Positions 1 through 11,810 of a stretch of 64,000 nucleotides of DNA are shown piece after piece. Numbering within the stretch: position 1 is the first letter of the stretch; the number at the start of each line of letters is the position of its first letter. The DNA lies in NCBI GenBank assembly GCA_960531495.1, contig OY482852.1, positions 33,516,117 to 33,580,116 on the forward strand. Direction: 5' to 3'. This DNA comes from Zeus faber (taxonomy: Eukaryota > Chordata > Actinopteri > Zeiformes > Zeidae). The notes under the pieces were generated by a model. It was not told the DNA's origin, ran no database searches, and saw only the letters and a list, made by a program, of their open reading frames with translations. A program made the position numbers and the translations under genes.

Positions 1-3000
1 TTTATCATTGTATTTAAACTGTCTTTGCGAAAGACTTAAGAAGCACATAATTGTTCCTCATATTAATTAAAGTTATATGGTGTACTGCAGCATTCAAAAT
101 CATGCACCTACAAAGAGACAATTGTTCGGTGTTTCTCTAATTCAGCTAGACAGCAAATTGTCCAAAGTTCTGAACATGATCATAACTCGAAAAATACATT
201 TTAAATGGGCCTAAAACTGTTTGAAAAACAACACTTTAGCAGCACATACTAGTTTATCATTGTATTTAAACTGTCTGACACTGTCACATAGTAATGGCTG
301 AAGCGTTTAACCGATCCGCCTTTTCGACGTTTAAATCGGCTGAAAATGCGTTTTTTCCCACATGTGTAGACTTTGATGAAAATTATCATAACTCGAAAAA
401 TACATTTTATATGGGCCTAAAACTGGTTGACAAACAAGACTTAACAGCACATACTAGTTCATCATTGTATTTAAACTGTCTTTGAGAAAGACTTAAGAAG
501 CAAAATAATTGTTTCTCATATTAATTAAAGTTATATGGTGTACTGCAGCATTCTGAATCAATCACCTACAAAGAGACAATGGTTCGGTGTTTCTCTAATT
601 CAGCTAGACAGCAAATCGTCCAAAGTTCTGAAAATGATCATAACTCCACAAATACATGTTAGATGGGCCTAGAACTCTGTGAGAAACACTTAAGAAGCAC
701 ATAATAGTTCATCATATTAATTAAATTTCTATGCTGTACTGCAGTATTCTGAATCATGCACCTACAAAGAGACAATGGTTCGGTGTTTCTCTAATTCAGC
801 TAGACAGCAAATCGTCCAAAGTTCTGAAAATGATCATAACTCGAAAAATACATTTTATATGGGCCTAAAACTGGTTGACAAACAACACTTTAGCAGCACA
901 TACTAGTTTATCGTTGTATTTAAACTGTCTGACACTGTCACATAGAGTAATGACTGAAGCGTTTAACCGATCCGCCTTTTCGACGTTTAAATCGGCTGAA
1001 AATGCGTTTTTTCCCACATGTGTAGACTTTGATGAAAATTATCATAACTCGAAAAATACATTTTATATGGGCCTAAAACTGGTTGACAAACAACACTTTA
1101 GCAGCACATACTAGTTTATCATTGTATTTAAACTGTCTTTGCGAAAGACTTAAGAAGCACATAATTGTTCCTCATATTAATTAAAGTTATATGGTGTACT
1201 GCAGCATTCTAAATCATGCACCTACAAAGAGGCAATGGTTCGGTGTTTCTCAAATTCAGCTAGACAGCAAATCGTCCAAATTTCTGAAAATGATCATAAC
1301 TCGAAAAATACATTTTATATGGGCCTAAAACTGGTTGACAAACAACACTTTAGCAGCACATACTAGTTTATCATTGTATTTAAACTGTCTGACACTGTCA
1401 CATAGAGTAATGACTGAAGCGTTTAACCGTTCCGCCAAATCGACGTTAAAATCGGCTGAAAATGCGTTTTTTCCCACGTGTAGACTTTGATGAAAATTAT
1501 CAGAACTCGAAAAATACATTTTATATGGGCCTAAAACTGGTTGACAAACAAGACTTTAGTAGCACATACTAGTTTATCATTGTATTTAAACTGTCTGACA
1601 CTGTCACAGAGTAATGGCTGAAGCGTTTAACCGATCCGCCTTTTCGACGTTTAAATCGGCTGAAAATGCGTTTTTTCCCACATGTGTAGACTTTGATGAA
1701 AATTATCATAACTCGAAAAATACATTTTATATGGGCCTAAAACTGGTTGACAAACAACACTTTAGCAGCACATACTAGTTTATCATTGTATTTAAACTGT
1801 CTTTGCGAAAGACTTAAGAAGCACATAATTGTTCCTCGTATTAATTAAAGTTATATGGTGTACTGCAGCATTCTAAATCATGCACCTACAAAGAGGCAAT
1901 GGTTCGGTGTTTCTCAAATTCAGCTAGACAGCAAATCGTCCAAATTTCTGAAAATGATCATAACTCGAAAAATACATTTTATATGGGCCTAAAACTGGTT
2001 GACAAACAACACTTTAGCAGCACATACTAGTTTATCATTGTATTTAAACTGTCTGACACTGTCACATAGAGTAATGACTGAAGCGTTTAACCGTTCCGCC
2101 AAATCGACGTTAAAATCGGCTGAAAATGCGTTTTTTCCCACGTGTAGACTTTGATGAAAATTATCAGAACTCGAAAAATACATTTTATATGGGCCTAAAA
2201 CTGGTTGACAAACAAGACTTTAGTAGCACATACTAGTTTATCATTGTATTTAAACTGTCTGACACTGTCACAGAGTAATGGCTGAAGCGTTTAACCGATC
2301 CGCCTTTTCGACGTTTAAATCGGCTGAAAATGCTTTTTTTCCCACATGTGTAGACTTTGATGAAAATTATCATAACTCGAAAAATACATTTTATATGGGC
2401 CTAAAACTGGTTGACAAACACCACTTTAGCAGCACATACTAGTTTATCATTGTATTTAAACTGTCTTTGCGAAAGACTTAAGAAGCACATAATTGTTCCT
2501 CATATTAATTAAAGTTATATGGTGTACTGCAGCATTCTAAATCATGCACCTACAAAGAGGCAATGGTTCGGTGTTTCTCAAATTCAGCTAGACAGCAAAT
2601 CGTCCAAATTTCTGAAAATGATCATAACTCGAAAAATACATTTTATATGGGCCTAAAACTGGTTGACAAACAACACTTTAGCAGCACATACTAGTTCATC
2701 ATTGTATTTAAACTGTCTGACACTGTCACATGGAGTAATGACTTAAGCGTTTAACCGATTCGCCTTTTCGACGTTTAAATCGACTGAAAATGCGTTTTTT
2801 CCCACATGTGTAGACTTTGATGAAAATTATCAGAACTCGAAAAATACATTTTATATGGGCCTAAAACTGGTTGACAAACAACACTTTAGCAGCACATACT
2901 AGTTTATCATTGTATTTAAACTGTCTTTGCGAAAGACTTAAGAAGCACATAATTGTTCCTCATATTAATTAAAGTTATATGGTGTACTGCAGCATTCTAA

Positions 3001-6000
3001 ATCATGCACCTACAAAGAGGCAATGGTTCGGTGTTTCTCAAATTCAGCTAGACAGCAAATCGTCCAAATTTCTGAAAATGATCATAACTCGAAAAATACA
3101 TTTTATATGGGTCTAAAACTGGTTGACAAACAACACTTTAGCAGCACATACTAGTTCATCATTGTATTTAAACTGTCTGACACCGTCACATGGAGTAATG
3201 ACTTAAGCGTTTAACCGATTCGCCTTTTCGACGTTTAAATTGACTGAAAATGCGTTTTTTCCCACATGTGTAGACTTTGATGAAAATTATCAGAACTCGA
3301 AAAATACATTTTATATGGGCCTAAAACTGGTTGACAAACAAGACTTTAGCAGCACATACTAGTTTATCATTGTATTTAAACTGTCTTTGAGAAAGACTTA
3401 AGAAGCACATAATAGTTCCTCATATTCATTAAAGTTATATGGTGTACTGCAGCATTCTAAATCATGCGCCTACAAAGAGACAATGGTTCGGTGTTTCTCT
3501 AATTCAGCTAGACAGCAAACGATCCAAAGTTCTGAAAATGATCATAACTTGAAAAATACATTTTATATGGGCCCAAAACTGGTTGACAAACAAGACTTTA
3601 GCAGCACATACTAGTTTATCATTGTATTTAAACTGTCTTTGAGAAAGACTTAAGAACCACATAATAGTTCCTCATATTCATTAAAGTTATATGCTGTACT
3701 GCAGTATTCTGAATCATGCACCTACAAAGAGACAATGGTTCGGTGTTTCTCTAATTCAGCTAGACAGCAAATTGTCCAAATTTCTGAAAATGATCATAAC
3801 TCGAAAAATACATTTTATATGGGCCTAAAACTGGTTGACAAACAACACTTTAGCAGAACATACTAGTTTATCATTGTATTTAAACTGTCTGACACTGTCA
3901 CATAGAGTAATGACTGAAGCGTTTAACCGTTCCGCCAAATCGACGTTAAAATCGGCTGAAAATGCGTTTTTTCCCACGTGTAGACTTTGATGAAAATTAT
4001 CAGAACTCGAAAAATACATTTTATATGGGCCTAAAACTGGTTGACAAACAAGACTTTAGTAGCACATACTAGTTTATCATTGTATTTAAACTGTCTGACA
4101 CTGTCACAGAGTAATGGCTGAAGCGTTTAACCGATCCGCCTTTTCGACGTTTAAATCGGCTGAAAATGCTTTTTTTCCCACATGTGTAGACTTTGATGAA
4201 AATTATCATAACTCGAAAAATACATTTTATATGGGCCTAAAACTGGTTGACAAACACCACTTTAGCAGCACATACTAGTTTATCATTGTATTTAAACTGT
4301 CTTTGCGAAAGACTTAAGAAGCACATAATTGTTCCTCATATTAATTAAAGTTATATGGTGTACTGCAGCATTCTAAATCATGCACCTACAAAGAGGCAAT
4401 GGTTCGGTGTTTCTCAAATTCAGCTAGACAGCAAATCGTCCAAATTTCTGAAAATGATCATAACTCGAAAAATACATTTTATATGGGCCTAAAACTGGTT
4501 GACAAACAACACTTTAGCAGCACATACTAGTTCATCATTGTATTTAAACTGTCTGACACTGTCACATGGAGTAATGACTTAAGCGTTTAACCGATTCGCC
4601 TTTTCGACGTTTAAATCGACTGAAAATGCGTTTTTTCCCACATGTGTAGACTTTGATGAAAATTATCAGAACTCGAAAAATACATTTTATATGGGCCTAA
4701 AACTGGTTGACAAACAACACTTTAGCAGCACATACTAGTTTATCATTGTATTTAAACTGTCTTTGAGAAAGACTTAAGAAGCACATAATAGTTCCTCATA
4801 TTCATTAAAGTTATATGGTGTACTGCAGCATTCTGAATCATGCGCCTACAAAGAGACAATGGTTCGGTGTTTCTCTAATTCAGCTAGACAGCAAACGATC
4901 CAAAGTTCTGAAAATGATCATAACTCGAAAAATACATTTTATATGGGCCTAAAACTGGTTGACAAACAACACTTTAGCAGCACATACTAGTTTATCATTG
5001 TATTTAAACTGTCTTTGCGAAAGACTTAAGAAGCACATAATTGTTCCTCATATTAATTAAAGTTATATGGTGTACTGCAGCATTCTAAATCATGCACCTA
5101 CAAAGAGGCAATGGTTCGGTGTTTCTCAAATTCAGCTAGACAGCAAATCGTCCAAATTTCTGAAAATGATCATAACTCGAAAAATACATTTTATATGGGC
5201 CTAAAACTGGTTGACAAACAACACTTTAGCAGCACATACTAGTTCATCATTGTATTTAAACTGTCTGACACTGTCACATGGAGTAATGACTTAAGCGTTT
5301 AACCGATTCGCCTTTTCGACGTTTAAATCGACTGAAAATGCGTTTTTTCCCACATGTGTAGACTTTGATGAAAATTATCAGAACTCGAAAAATACATTTT
5401 ATATGGGCCCAAAACTGGTTGACAAACAAGACTTTAGCAGCACATACTAGTTTATCATTGTATTTAAACTGTCTTTGAGAAAGACTTAAGAAGCACATAA
5501 TAGTTCCTCATATTCATTAAAGTTATATGGTGTACTGCAGCATTCTAAATCATGCGCCTACAAAGAGACAATGGTTCGGTGTTTCTCTAATTCAGCTAGA
5601 CAGCAAACGATCCAAAGTACTGAAAATGATCATAACTCGAAAAATACATTTTATATGGGCCTAAAACTGGTTGACAAACAACACTTTAGCAGCACGTACT
5701 AGTTTATCATTGTATTTAAACTGTCTGACACTGTCACATAGAGTAATGACTGAAGCGTTTAACCGTTCCGCCAAATCGACGTTTAAATCGGCTGAAAATG
5801 CGTTTTTTCCCACATGTGTAGACTTTGATGAAAATGATCATAACTCGAGAAATACATTTTATATGGGCCTAAAACTGGTTGACAAACAACACTTTAGCAG
5901 CACATACTAGTTTATCATTGTATTTAAACTGTCTTTGAGAAAGACTTAAGCACATAATTGTTCCTCATATTAATTAAAATTATATGGTGTACTGCAGCAT

Positions 6001-6530
6001 TCTGAATCATTCACCTATAAAGAGACATTGGTTCGGTGTTTCTCTAATTCAGCAAGGCAGCAAACCGTCCAAAATTCTGAAAATACTCATAACTCGAAAA
6101 ATACATTTTATATGAGCCTAAAACTCGTTGACAGACAACACTTTAGCAGCACATACTAGTTCATCATAGTATTTAAACTGTCTGACACTGTCGCACAGAG
6201 TAATGACTGTAGCGTTTAACCGATCCGCCTTTTCGGCGTTTAAATCGGCTGAAAATGCGTTTTTTCCCACATGTGCAGACGTTGATAAAAATAATCATTA
6301 CTCGAAAAATAAATGTTAGAAGGACCTACAACTGTTTGACAAACAACACTTTAGCAGCACATACTAGTTCATCATAGTATTTAAACTGCCTGACACTGTC
6401 ACACAGAGTAATGACTGTAACGTTTAACCGATCCGCCTTTTCGACGTTTAAATGGGCTGAAAATGCGTTTTTTAACTCGACAAATACATGTTTGACCTTT
6501 TGTCTGATCCTGCCACACAGAGTAATTCGT
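1..6530. repeat. Two-module satellite array (A about 252 bp, B about 206 bp)
   Basis: Tandem satellite. Taking module starts just after the shared CTGTCT, A modules (next bases TTGCG or TTGAG) begin at 25, 482, 679, 1139, 1803, 2467, 2927, 3387, 3639, 4303, 4763, 5015, 5475 and 5935. B modules (next bases GACACTG) begin at 277, 931, 1391, 1597, 2055, 2261, 2719, 3179, 3891, 4097, 4555, 5267, 5727, 6184 and 6392. A is nearly always 252 bp and B 206-208 bp. Both end in a common segment of roughly 100 bp running from the TCATAACTCGAAAAATACAT motif to TTTAAACTGTCT. The A at 482 is cut short (197 bp) by loss of most of that segment. The last two B modules are the most diverged and the final one fades out near 6530. 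Small open frames inside modules occur on both strands and shift with single-base indels, so they are not genes. Confidence 0.95.
1139..2466. repeat. Two adjacent 664-bp A-B-B higher-order units
   Basis: A at 1139, B at 1391 and B at 1597 are followed by an almost identical A (1803), B (2055) and B (2261), giving an exact 664-bp offset. The second B of each unit is the variant with CAGAGTAATGGCTG, while the first carries the AAATCGACGTTAAAATCG variant. A related B-B-A-B block (2055 onward) recurs at 3891 with an offset of 1,836 bp and shares private variants with it, for example an extra T in the run near 2331 and 4170, and CAAACACCAC near 2417 and 4253. Amplification was therefore by blocks, not by single modules. 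Confidence 0.85.
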
Positions 6531-7571
6531 GGAGATTTTATTTTTTATTTATTTATTTTCAACCCATCCTGTCAGCATGCTGGGCATACAACAAAGAGTA
6601 TTTGCATGCCATTGCATCTAGGACAGAGTTAGTCCGCAAGTGTAGCTCAAGTTCTCCACCTGCAATGCAACACTTTATTAATTCTTAAATCATCAAGAAC
6701 TGCTGCAATAATTCTGTCCAGTGGATGACCTGTAGGATGACAAGAGCACAGTTTTTGGTCAAAGAGAACCACCACCAACCCCCCTCTTTGGAAAACTATT
6801 TATCATGTTTGGGTCTATAAACAACTGATCACTACCCCAAGAGGGAGAGAATCATGGCCGGTGAGACAATTAAACATAGAACCTGAAAACATTTACACAA
6901 AAAAATTAACATTGGACGACAACATGTAATGAAAAACAGTTGATTAGGTCCAGGAAAACTGGAATGACAAATGGTCACCTGGCCTCTTTCTGTCATAGTT
7001 ATGGCAGTAAATGAGGGAGAAAAGGAGAGTAATGCAACCAGAAGGCTGCTGGGGTGCATTCAAAGAAGGTGTGGTGGTGTGTGCATGTGTGTGTGTGTGT
7101 GATAGGACCGCCTGTCTGTCCATCCCGGAAAACCCCAGTGCTAAATGTGTACTGTTGCCTATTGCAGTCAAAATTGCGGGGTTGGGGATGCAAGTCCTTC
7201 AGGCAAGTCGACCCTGAATCACTCACACCCCTCCTGCCCCGCAGACCCTGGTCTGGTGGAGTGTTGCTTGGAGTAGGATTCGTGTGCGAGTGTATGCATT
7301 CTAAGCCAATATGAGTCGGATTAACATTTCGTAACGGACGAGAAGCACGCTGGGGCAGGAGCGTGACAGGCAAGATGGCAGCTGCCCGCTGCATCCCCAC
7401 CTATATAGCTTGCACCCCACCCATCCCGCAAGCCCTAGGCCTATTGTGTGGTGTATTTGTGAATATAAGTTTTGGCACTGGGAGAGATAGGCGAATCGCG
7501 ACCAGATCGATGCAGGGGCGCGGCGCCCAAACACACAACCACGCCCCACACCAACACAGTGTGGGGCGCAC
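6531..7571. other. Unclassified sequence separating satellite from a satellite remnant
   Basis: No gene is supported. The stretch holds a T-rich edge (6540-6560), a short CA/TG-rich patch (about 7072-7102) and a GC-richer part with a TATATA box-like string near 7401. The open frames on both strands overlap each other, have no recognisable motifs and no coding look. Because satellite B sequence lies on both sides, this may be an insertion into the array or sequence joined to it by rearrangement. Confidence 0.5.
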
Positions 7572-7628
7572 ATACAAGCTTTTAACCTAACCGCCTTTTC
7601 AGCATTTTAAATCGTCTGACAATACGTT
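7572..7628. repeat. Isolated diverged fragment of satellite module B
   Basis: About 55 bases match the core of module B with several substitutions: the order TTTTAACC, then CCGCCTTTTC, then TTTAAATCG, then CTGA and AATACGTT parallels GTTTAACC, CCGCCTTTTC, TTTAAATCGG, CTGA and AATGCGTT in the array. It is about 1.05 kb beyond the visible array end and in the same orientation. Confidence 0.7.
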
Positions 7629-8880
7629 ATCCTCTATCTTCTCTCTTCTATCCTCCTTTCCCTCATGAAAATGAGGGAGTGGATGAAGGTAGAGTGTACA
7701 GCTCGATCCGGCGTAGTAAGTTGAGTAAGTAAAGGACGTTTATGAAAATGAAAGATGAAGTTGGTTAAAACCCATCCCCCCATCCCCAATTGGTTAAAAC
7801 CAATTAGGATTTTTATTGGAAGAAAACAAAGAAAATAAAAGGAGTTTATTCCAAAAAATGGGTGGAGCTATGCCCCATAAATTCAGATGTGCCGAGGAGC
7901 TAACTTCATTCTGAACCTACAGAAGACCCTGACACAAAGTAGGAACACAAGACACCTCTAAATACTTACCTATTAAACGTAACCTTTTATTTTTTTTTTA
8001 TAATTTACCATACCAACCTTGACATGGCATAATTGCATGAAGCATTAGTAAATTGGTCATTCAAAATTAATGTTTAGCAAAACTCTTAACATAAATCATT
8101 CTAAATTAATGCTTAGCAAAACTCTTTGCCTACCCACAATCGAGCATAACCCAAATTGAACTCCAATTGGCTATGGGACACACTCCGAGGCTTGATCAAC
8201 CACGGGAGGGCCTTCCTCAGGCGAGGGTGTCTAGTGATAATGGTCAAACACCCCATGGTCCTGGGGTCCACTACTGATGATGTGTCCCAAAAATTCAGAC
8301 CCAATCCTGATACAGAAATACAGTTTCAAAACTGATTTAAAAGCCAGATTAAAAAAATCTGTTCCAATACAAACACAGAAATACAGTTAAAAACCAACTT
8401 AAAAGCCATACTAAAAAATTTAGATGCAACCAAAACACGGTTGTTCTGCCTCCCGGTGCGCCCCCCGCGCAGTCAGTATTGCAACATCATAGCATTTGGA
8501 TGATAGTATAATAATATAATAGTAAAATCAGAACAGGCATAAACAGATCAAGGCACACTCAGCCAATCTGATCATGTCCCAGACCCGGATTAACATCTCT
8601 TCCATCAGCCTCTTCACTGCCCTTGAGAAAGCACAATTTGTGAGATAATTCATGTTATTGTTGTATGTATACAATGTGGGAGCTATGACAACGTATTAAC
8701 ACGTTATCTACATCTGCATAGAGATTGATCGTTTATCTGCATATTTCTCTACTGTTCCACAGTTTTACACCGCTTTCATTAACGATACCAAAAGTGCGCT
8801 CCTGTCTCTGGGTACTTATTGCAAGAGTGTTTAGCTCGCTGTATAGCCAAGTACAGCTACATGTGGTGAGGGCTTAAGAG
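7629..8880. other. No gene seen; low-complexity and unclassified DNA
   Basis: Nothing here is recognisable as a gene. A short hairpin (arms AATTGGTT and AACCAATT, two-base loop) lies near 7788-7805. A T-run lies near 7988. Two related pieces containing TTTAGCAAAACTCTT or CTTAGCAAAACTCTT occur near 8070 and 8112, and CAGAAATACAGTT occurs near 8304 and 8376, so small local duplications are present. A 63-codon minus-strand open stretch (8113-8304) has no motif I recognise. Confidence 0.5.
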
Positions 8881-8894
8881 TAAAAAGATTGGCC

Positions 8895-9185
8895 TCACCT
8901 CAAGGCATTGCTGAGAGCAATGATGTCAGAACACCCAGGGCCCACGGAACCCTCAGACCCCTCGGAAGGCTGAGGCTCCACAGAACTCGTGGGCCCAAAC
9001 AGACAGCCAGGCTTGGAGGAACGGGCAAAAGGCCTGGACCGCAGTGGCAGTACAACTTTGAGTGCGCAAAGCGGGCTTGGCAACGCATCCAGCAGGTCCT
9101 TCAAGTCGGCCAACAAGGCCATTAAGTCGGGCCAATAAGACCCTTAAATTAGCCAGCAGGTCTATCAAGTCCAGAAGGTGAAACG
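8895..9185 (-). other. Minus-strand open stretch with leucine heptad repeats (unknown)
   Basis: On the minus strand, roughly 9185 to 9100 encodes four imperfect seven-residue units, DLIDLLA, NLRVLLA, RLNGLVG and RLEGPAG, that is, 21-bp tandem units with leucine spacing typical of a short coiled coil. Downstream a proline- and serine-rich open stretch runs in a second frame to 8895. There the minus strand reads CTTGAG followed by GTGAGG, a reasonable splice donor. The two parts are in different frames, so either a frameshift or an unrelated overlap is involved. I do not recognise the protein. It could be a piece of a transposon gag-like ORF or chance from a 21-bp minisatellite. Confidence 0.3.
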
Positions 9186-9579
9186 TCAGTGCAATCACAG
9201 TGGCATGCGCTAGAGCCGCAGTTGCACGTATGTAGGCTGTGAGAGAAAAATGCACATGATCAACTATTTGAATGAGGTTTTACATGTTTTATACAGGACA
9301 ATAGCCTTTTGTATGTTACTTAGTTATAAAAGTCATTGTCTATGGGTTTTTATGAGTCACTCAGAGTTAATATAAAGAGACAAAAAAATTGTCTGTGTGT
9401 GTCTGTGTGTAAAAACTGTCTAAAACATTTCAGTTGTAGTATTGGAAAAACCAGACCACATTCCATCCTTCACTTAACCTTGTGTGGAGATAAGGATAAG
9501 GACAAGAGGGACTTAAAAGAGCGTTGTGTGTTTGTTTTATGGTACAGTAGGATTGTGTCTGTGACCGAAGTTTGACTGT
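9186..9579. other. No gene seen; TG-rich patch
   Basis: AT-rich sequence with a short TGTGTGTCTGTGTGT patch around 9388-9411. It may contain the 5' part of the LTR suggested just downstream, but I could not fix a TG-type LTR start. Confidence 0.4.
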
Positions 9580-9833
9580 TAAATCACTGTTTGGGGGAAC
9601 ACCCAGAGATATGACTGAGGATCAGAGTTGTAAATGACACCTGACACACAACCTCTCTTTGGTATAAAGCCCTCTTCGTCAGTAATAGGGGTAGACTGAT
9701 CAGAACACTGCTTTGAAGCATGACGGTATCTTTCTCTTTATTTTGCAGAATAAATATCTTTAATACTCTCAGTTTTGTTTTCCTGTAGCGGGCAGATTAA
9801 CCTCACCGACCACCTAGGATAATTTATCCAACA
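9580..9833 (+). mobile_element. Candidate LTR 3' portion (LTR element, family uncertain)
   Basis: A TATAAA box (9663-9668) is followed 86 bp later by AATAAA (9749-9754), and the segment ends in ACA (9831-9833). Three bases later comes TGGCGACGATGATG (9837 onward), which sits where an LTR element would carry its primer binding site. This U3-R-U5-PBS order fits an LTR retrotransposon or endogenous retrovirus. The 5' edge is not determined and no matching second LTR or coding region is seen, so this is a truncated element or a solo fragment with leader. The PBS-like string does not match a tRNA 3' end I can name. Confidence 0.4.
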
Positions 9834-10666
9834 ATCTGGCGACGATGATGAGACTCTCTTCATGTCCAGGTTGTGTGCCCAGCGGCAGTCAGAGACCGGC
9901 CGTAAGATATCCAACAAGGAGTCGTCTGGACAGGTCCAGCAAAGGCAACACAAGATTCCCGAAAAGTGAAGGTGACGACTCACTGAGATATTGCTCCGAT
10001 CAGGGAAGATCTGAGTAAGCTTAAAGATTGAATCAATCTAGAGCAGGGGTCGGGAACCTATGGCTCGCGAGCCAATTACGGCTCTTTTGATGACGGTATA
10101 TGGCTCGCATACAATTTTGAGCTAAAATTTTTCATCACAATTAACAAGTAATAAATTATTATTCTGTGTCATTTTAAAGTAAAACAGGTAAGAGAAATTA
10201 CAACTTGAAAATAAAATTCAAAATATAAATGTGGCGGACAAAGTAGTCAAGCACCGGCTGCGGACAACATAAAGACTCCGGGGCGCCATTTACTCGGCGC
10301 CCTGCCCCTACCGGGTCTCTGCTCAGGCGCAACTTGTGGAAGTCTCTGCCCACAGGTAAGGGCTTAGGGAAGGAGATGGCTGTGGTGCGCCGACATGGCG
10401 AAAGTTTTACTGTTCATTTCAACTTGCGGCACGCAGGCCACAATTATATGTATCACTGAGGATCATTATAATAATTGTGGATAATAATGATCCTCTTGGG
10501 AGCAGGAGGAATGGCGTTCCACTGCTGGACTGCTTACGAGCCCATGCGCCGATCCCCTCTGTAAGACAGACAAACATTAAGAAAACTCCCTGCCTCGAGT
10601 CGGACCAATCAGCTGAACAAAAGTGGACAGAAGTTGAAAAAACTTCAATATGTATGTGACAAATAA

Positions 10667-10694
10667 TCTCTTGAACTTGAACTTGAACTTGAAA
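10667..10694. repeat. Short hexanucleotide repeat (CTTGAA)n
   Basis: Four near-perfect CTTGAA units lie inside the internally deleted hAT copy. It is a simple repeat with no other visible role. Confidence 0.7.
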
Positions 10695-10768
10695 CTGAAG
10701 ACCAGCTGATTCTTAAAACTTGGAACGAGCGTCCCGTCACACAGCACACAATGCAGCGTGTGAGTAAT

Positions 10769-10918
10769 GCCGTATTGACCATGTTTGGCTTTACAAATGC
10801 ATGTTGGCAGTCTTTCTCGCATCTGAGAAACATTAAGACCATCCTACGCTTAAGTTTAACTGATGGAAGCCTCAACGCCTGCATTAAGCTTAACCTCACA
10901 ACGTATGATCCAGACTAG
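10769..10918 (+). pseudogene. hAT transposase C-terminal dimerisation-region fragment
   Basis: An open stretch of 49 codons ends at TAG (10916-10918). The residues include FSHLRNIKTILRLSLTDGSL followed by LNLTTYDPD. This matches the conserved C-terminal hAT dimerisation block, whose usual pattern is a CE.AFS.M..IK segment, then a K.R..LTD..L segment, then a ...PD ending. The cysteine-rich lead-in is altered (ACWQSF), so the domain is diverged. The reading frame extends upstream only to an ATG at 10751 before similarity is lost. It is a remnant of the transposon at 10044 and would not encode a functional transposase. Confidence 0.7.
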
Positions 10919-10960
10919 AAGGCCATCAGCAAAACGAAGGAGCACCAGAAGTTGCATTAA

Positions 10961-11790
10961 TGGTAAAAAGTATTTCATTTATTATTGGTTAGCTACAGTA
11001 TAAGAACAATATTATGAAGAAGAATAAAGAGAAATGTATTATATAGAGGGCTTTTTTAAGTACTCAGAGATGTGTTGTACATTAAAAATGTATGCCTTAC
11101 TTATGAAGTAGCCAATTTTGCATTGATCAAGAGAATCGTGGTTTTTGTCTGTTTATTTGCTTTATGTTATCCAATAATAAAATCGACATTATTAAATACA
11201 TGATTATTATAGATTATTCTTGACCCATCCTAGCAAAAGCGTTGAATGAATGAATCCTTGGGTGATTGAAATGGTGTTTGAGGCGTGTGACCGCCTGGCC
11301 GATGGATCACTCTGGAGCACGTATGGATGAGATGAGTTCGGAGACATTTTATCAGTGTCTCGGGGTATGTTTAGCTACATGGCTGATGAAAATCGCGATT
11401 AAAAACAAGCAAATGTATAAATGTGAGATACAGTAAGCATAGTATGTGTGTTGTACACAACATGTCAAACTAGTTTCCCACATGAGTCCTTGGTTTAAAA
11501 GTAGCGTTATAATCTAAATATCTGGTAGGATTTCAGGAAAGGATACTGTAAGGCTTTAAATTTATTTGAAAAAAATATAACAAGGCGAGAGAGCTGTAAA
11601 GTTAGTTGACAGGCTGAAATGATTATGGAAGTTGATGTGAAAGACAATGAAAGTGGGAAAGTTAGCAAATGATGCATTTGGGATTCTTTGTTAAGGATGG
11701 AAGTTGGAGCAAAGAGAGTTGTAAAAGTCATTTTAGTAAAATATTGGTTCAGCAGAGGAAGCTAGCTAACTTATGAGTTAACCCGGACTA
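10961..11790. other. No gene seen; AT-rich unclassified sequence
   Basis: AT-rich sequence without a supported gene. The first part may be the 3' untranslated end of the hAT element. The open frame on the minus strand around 11507-11731 shows no motif and looks like chance. Confidence 0.5.
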
Positions 11791-11810
11791 ACTTCCGGGT
11801 GCGCCGTAGT

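Larger units (their letters stand above)
10044..10960 (+). mobile_element. Decayed hAT-superfamily DNA transposon
   Basis: The element starts with CAGGGGTCGGGAACC at 10044, followed by the partly palindromic GGCTCGCGAGCC, a hallmark 5' terminus of a vertebrate hAT group. About 700 bp downstream, in the same orientation, lies a transposase C-terminal fragment (10769-10918). Most of the transposase between them is absent, so this is an internally deleted copy. I could not find the matching 3' inverted terminus or the second 8-bp target copy (left flank ATCTAGAG), so the right end is approximate. Confidence 0.75.

Noticed and set aside
294-5910. Repeated 60-80 codon open frames in the satellite on both strands (for example, containing EAFNRSAFSTFKSAENAFF)
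   Set aside because: They occur on both strands, change length with one-base indels (CACATGTGTAG versus CACGTGTAG), and simply follow module copies. Nothing suggests translation.
1-6530. Possible CENP-B box in satellite module B (TTCGACGTTTAAATCGG)
   Set aside because: The spacing and central bases do not fit the TTCGnnnnAnnCGGG pattern.
1-6530. CRISPR-like alternation of repeat and spacer
   Set aside because: Modules are over 200 bp and both types are repeated. It is a eukaryotic satellite.
7301-7573. GC-rich open frames and TATATA near 7401 as a small gene
   Set aside because: Several frames are open on both strands at once, with no motif or splice support.
8113-8304. 63-codon minus-strand open frame as a conserved gene fragment
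   Set aside because: It is open in more than one frame and I recognise no conserved block.
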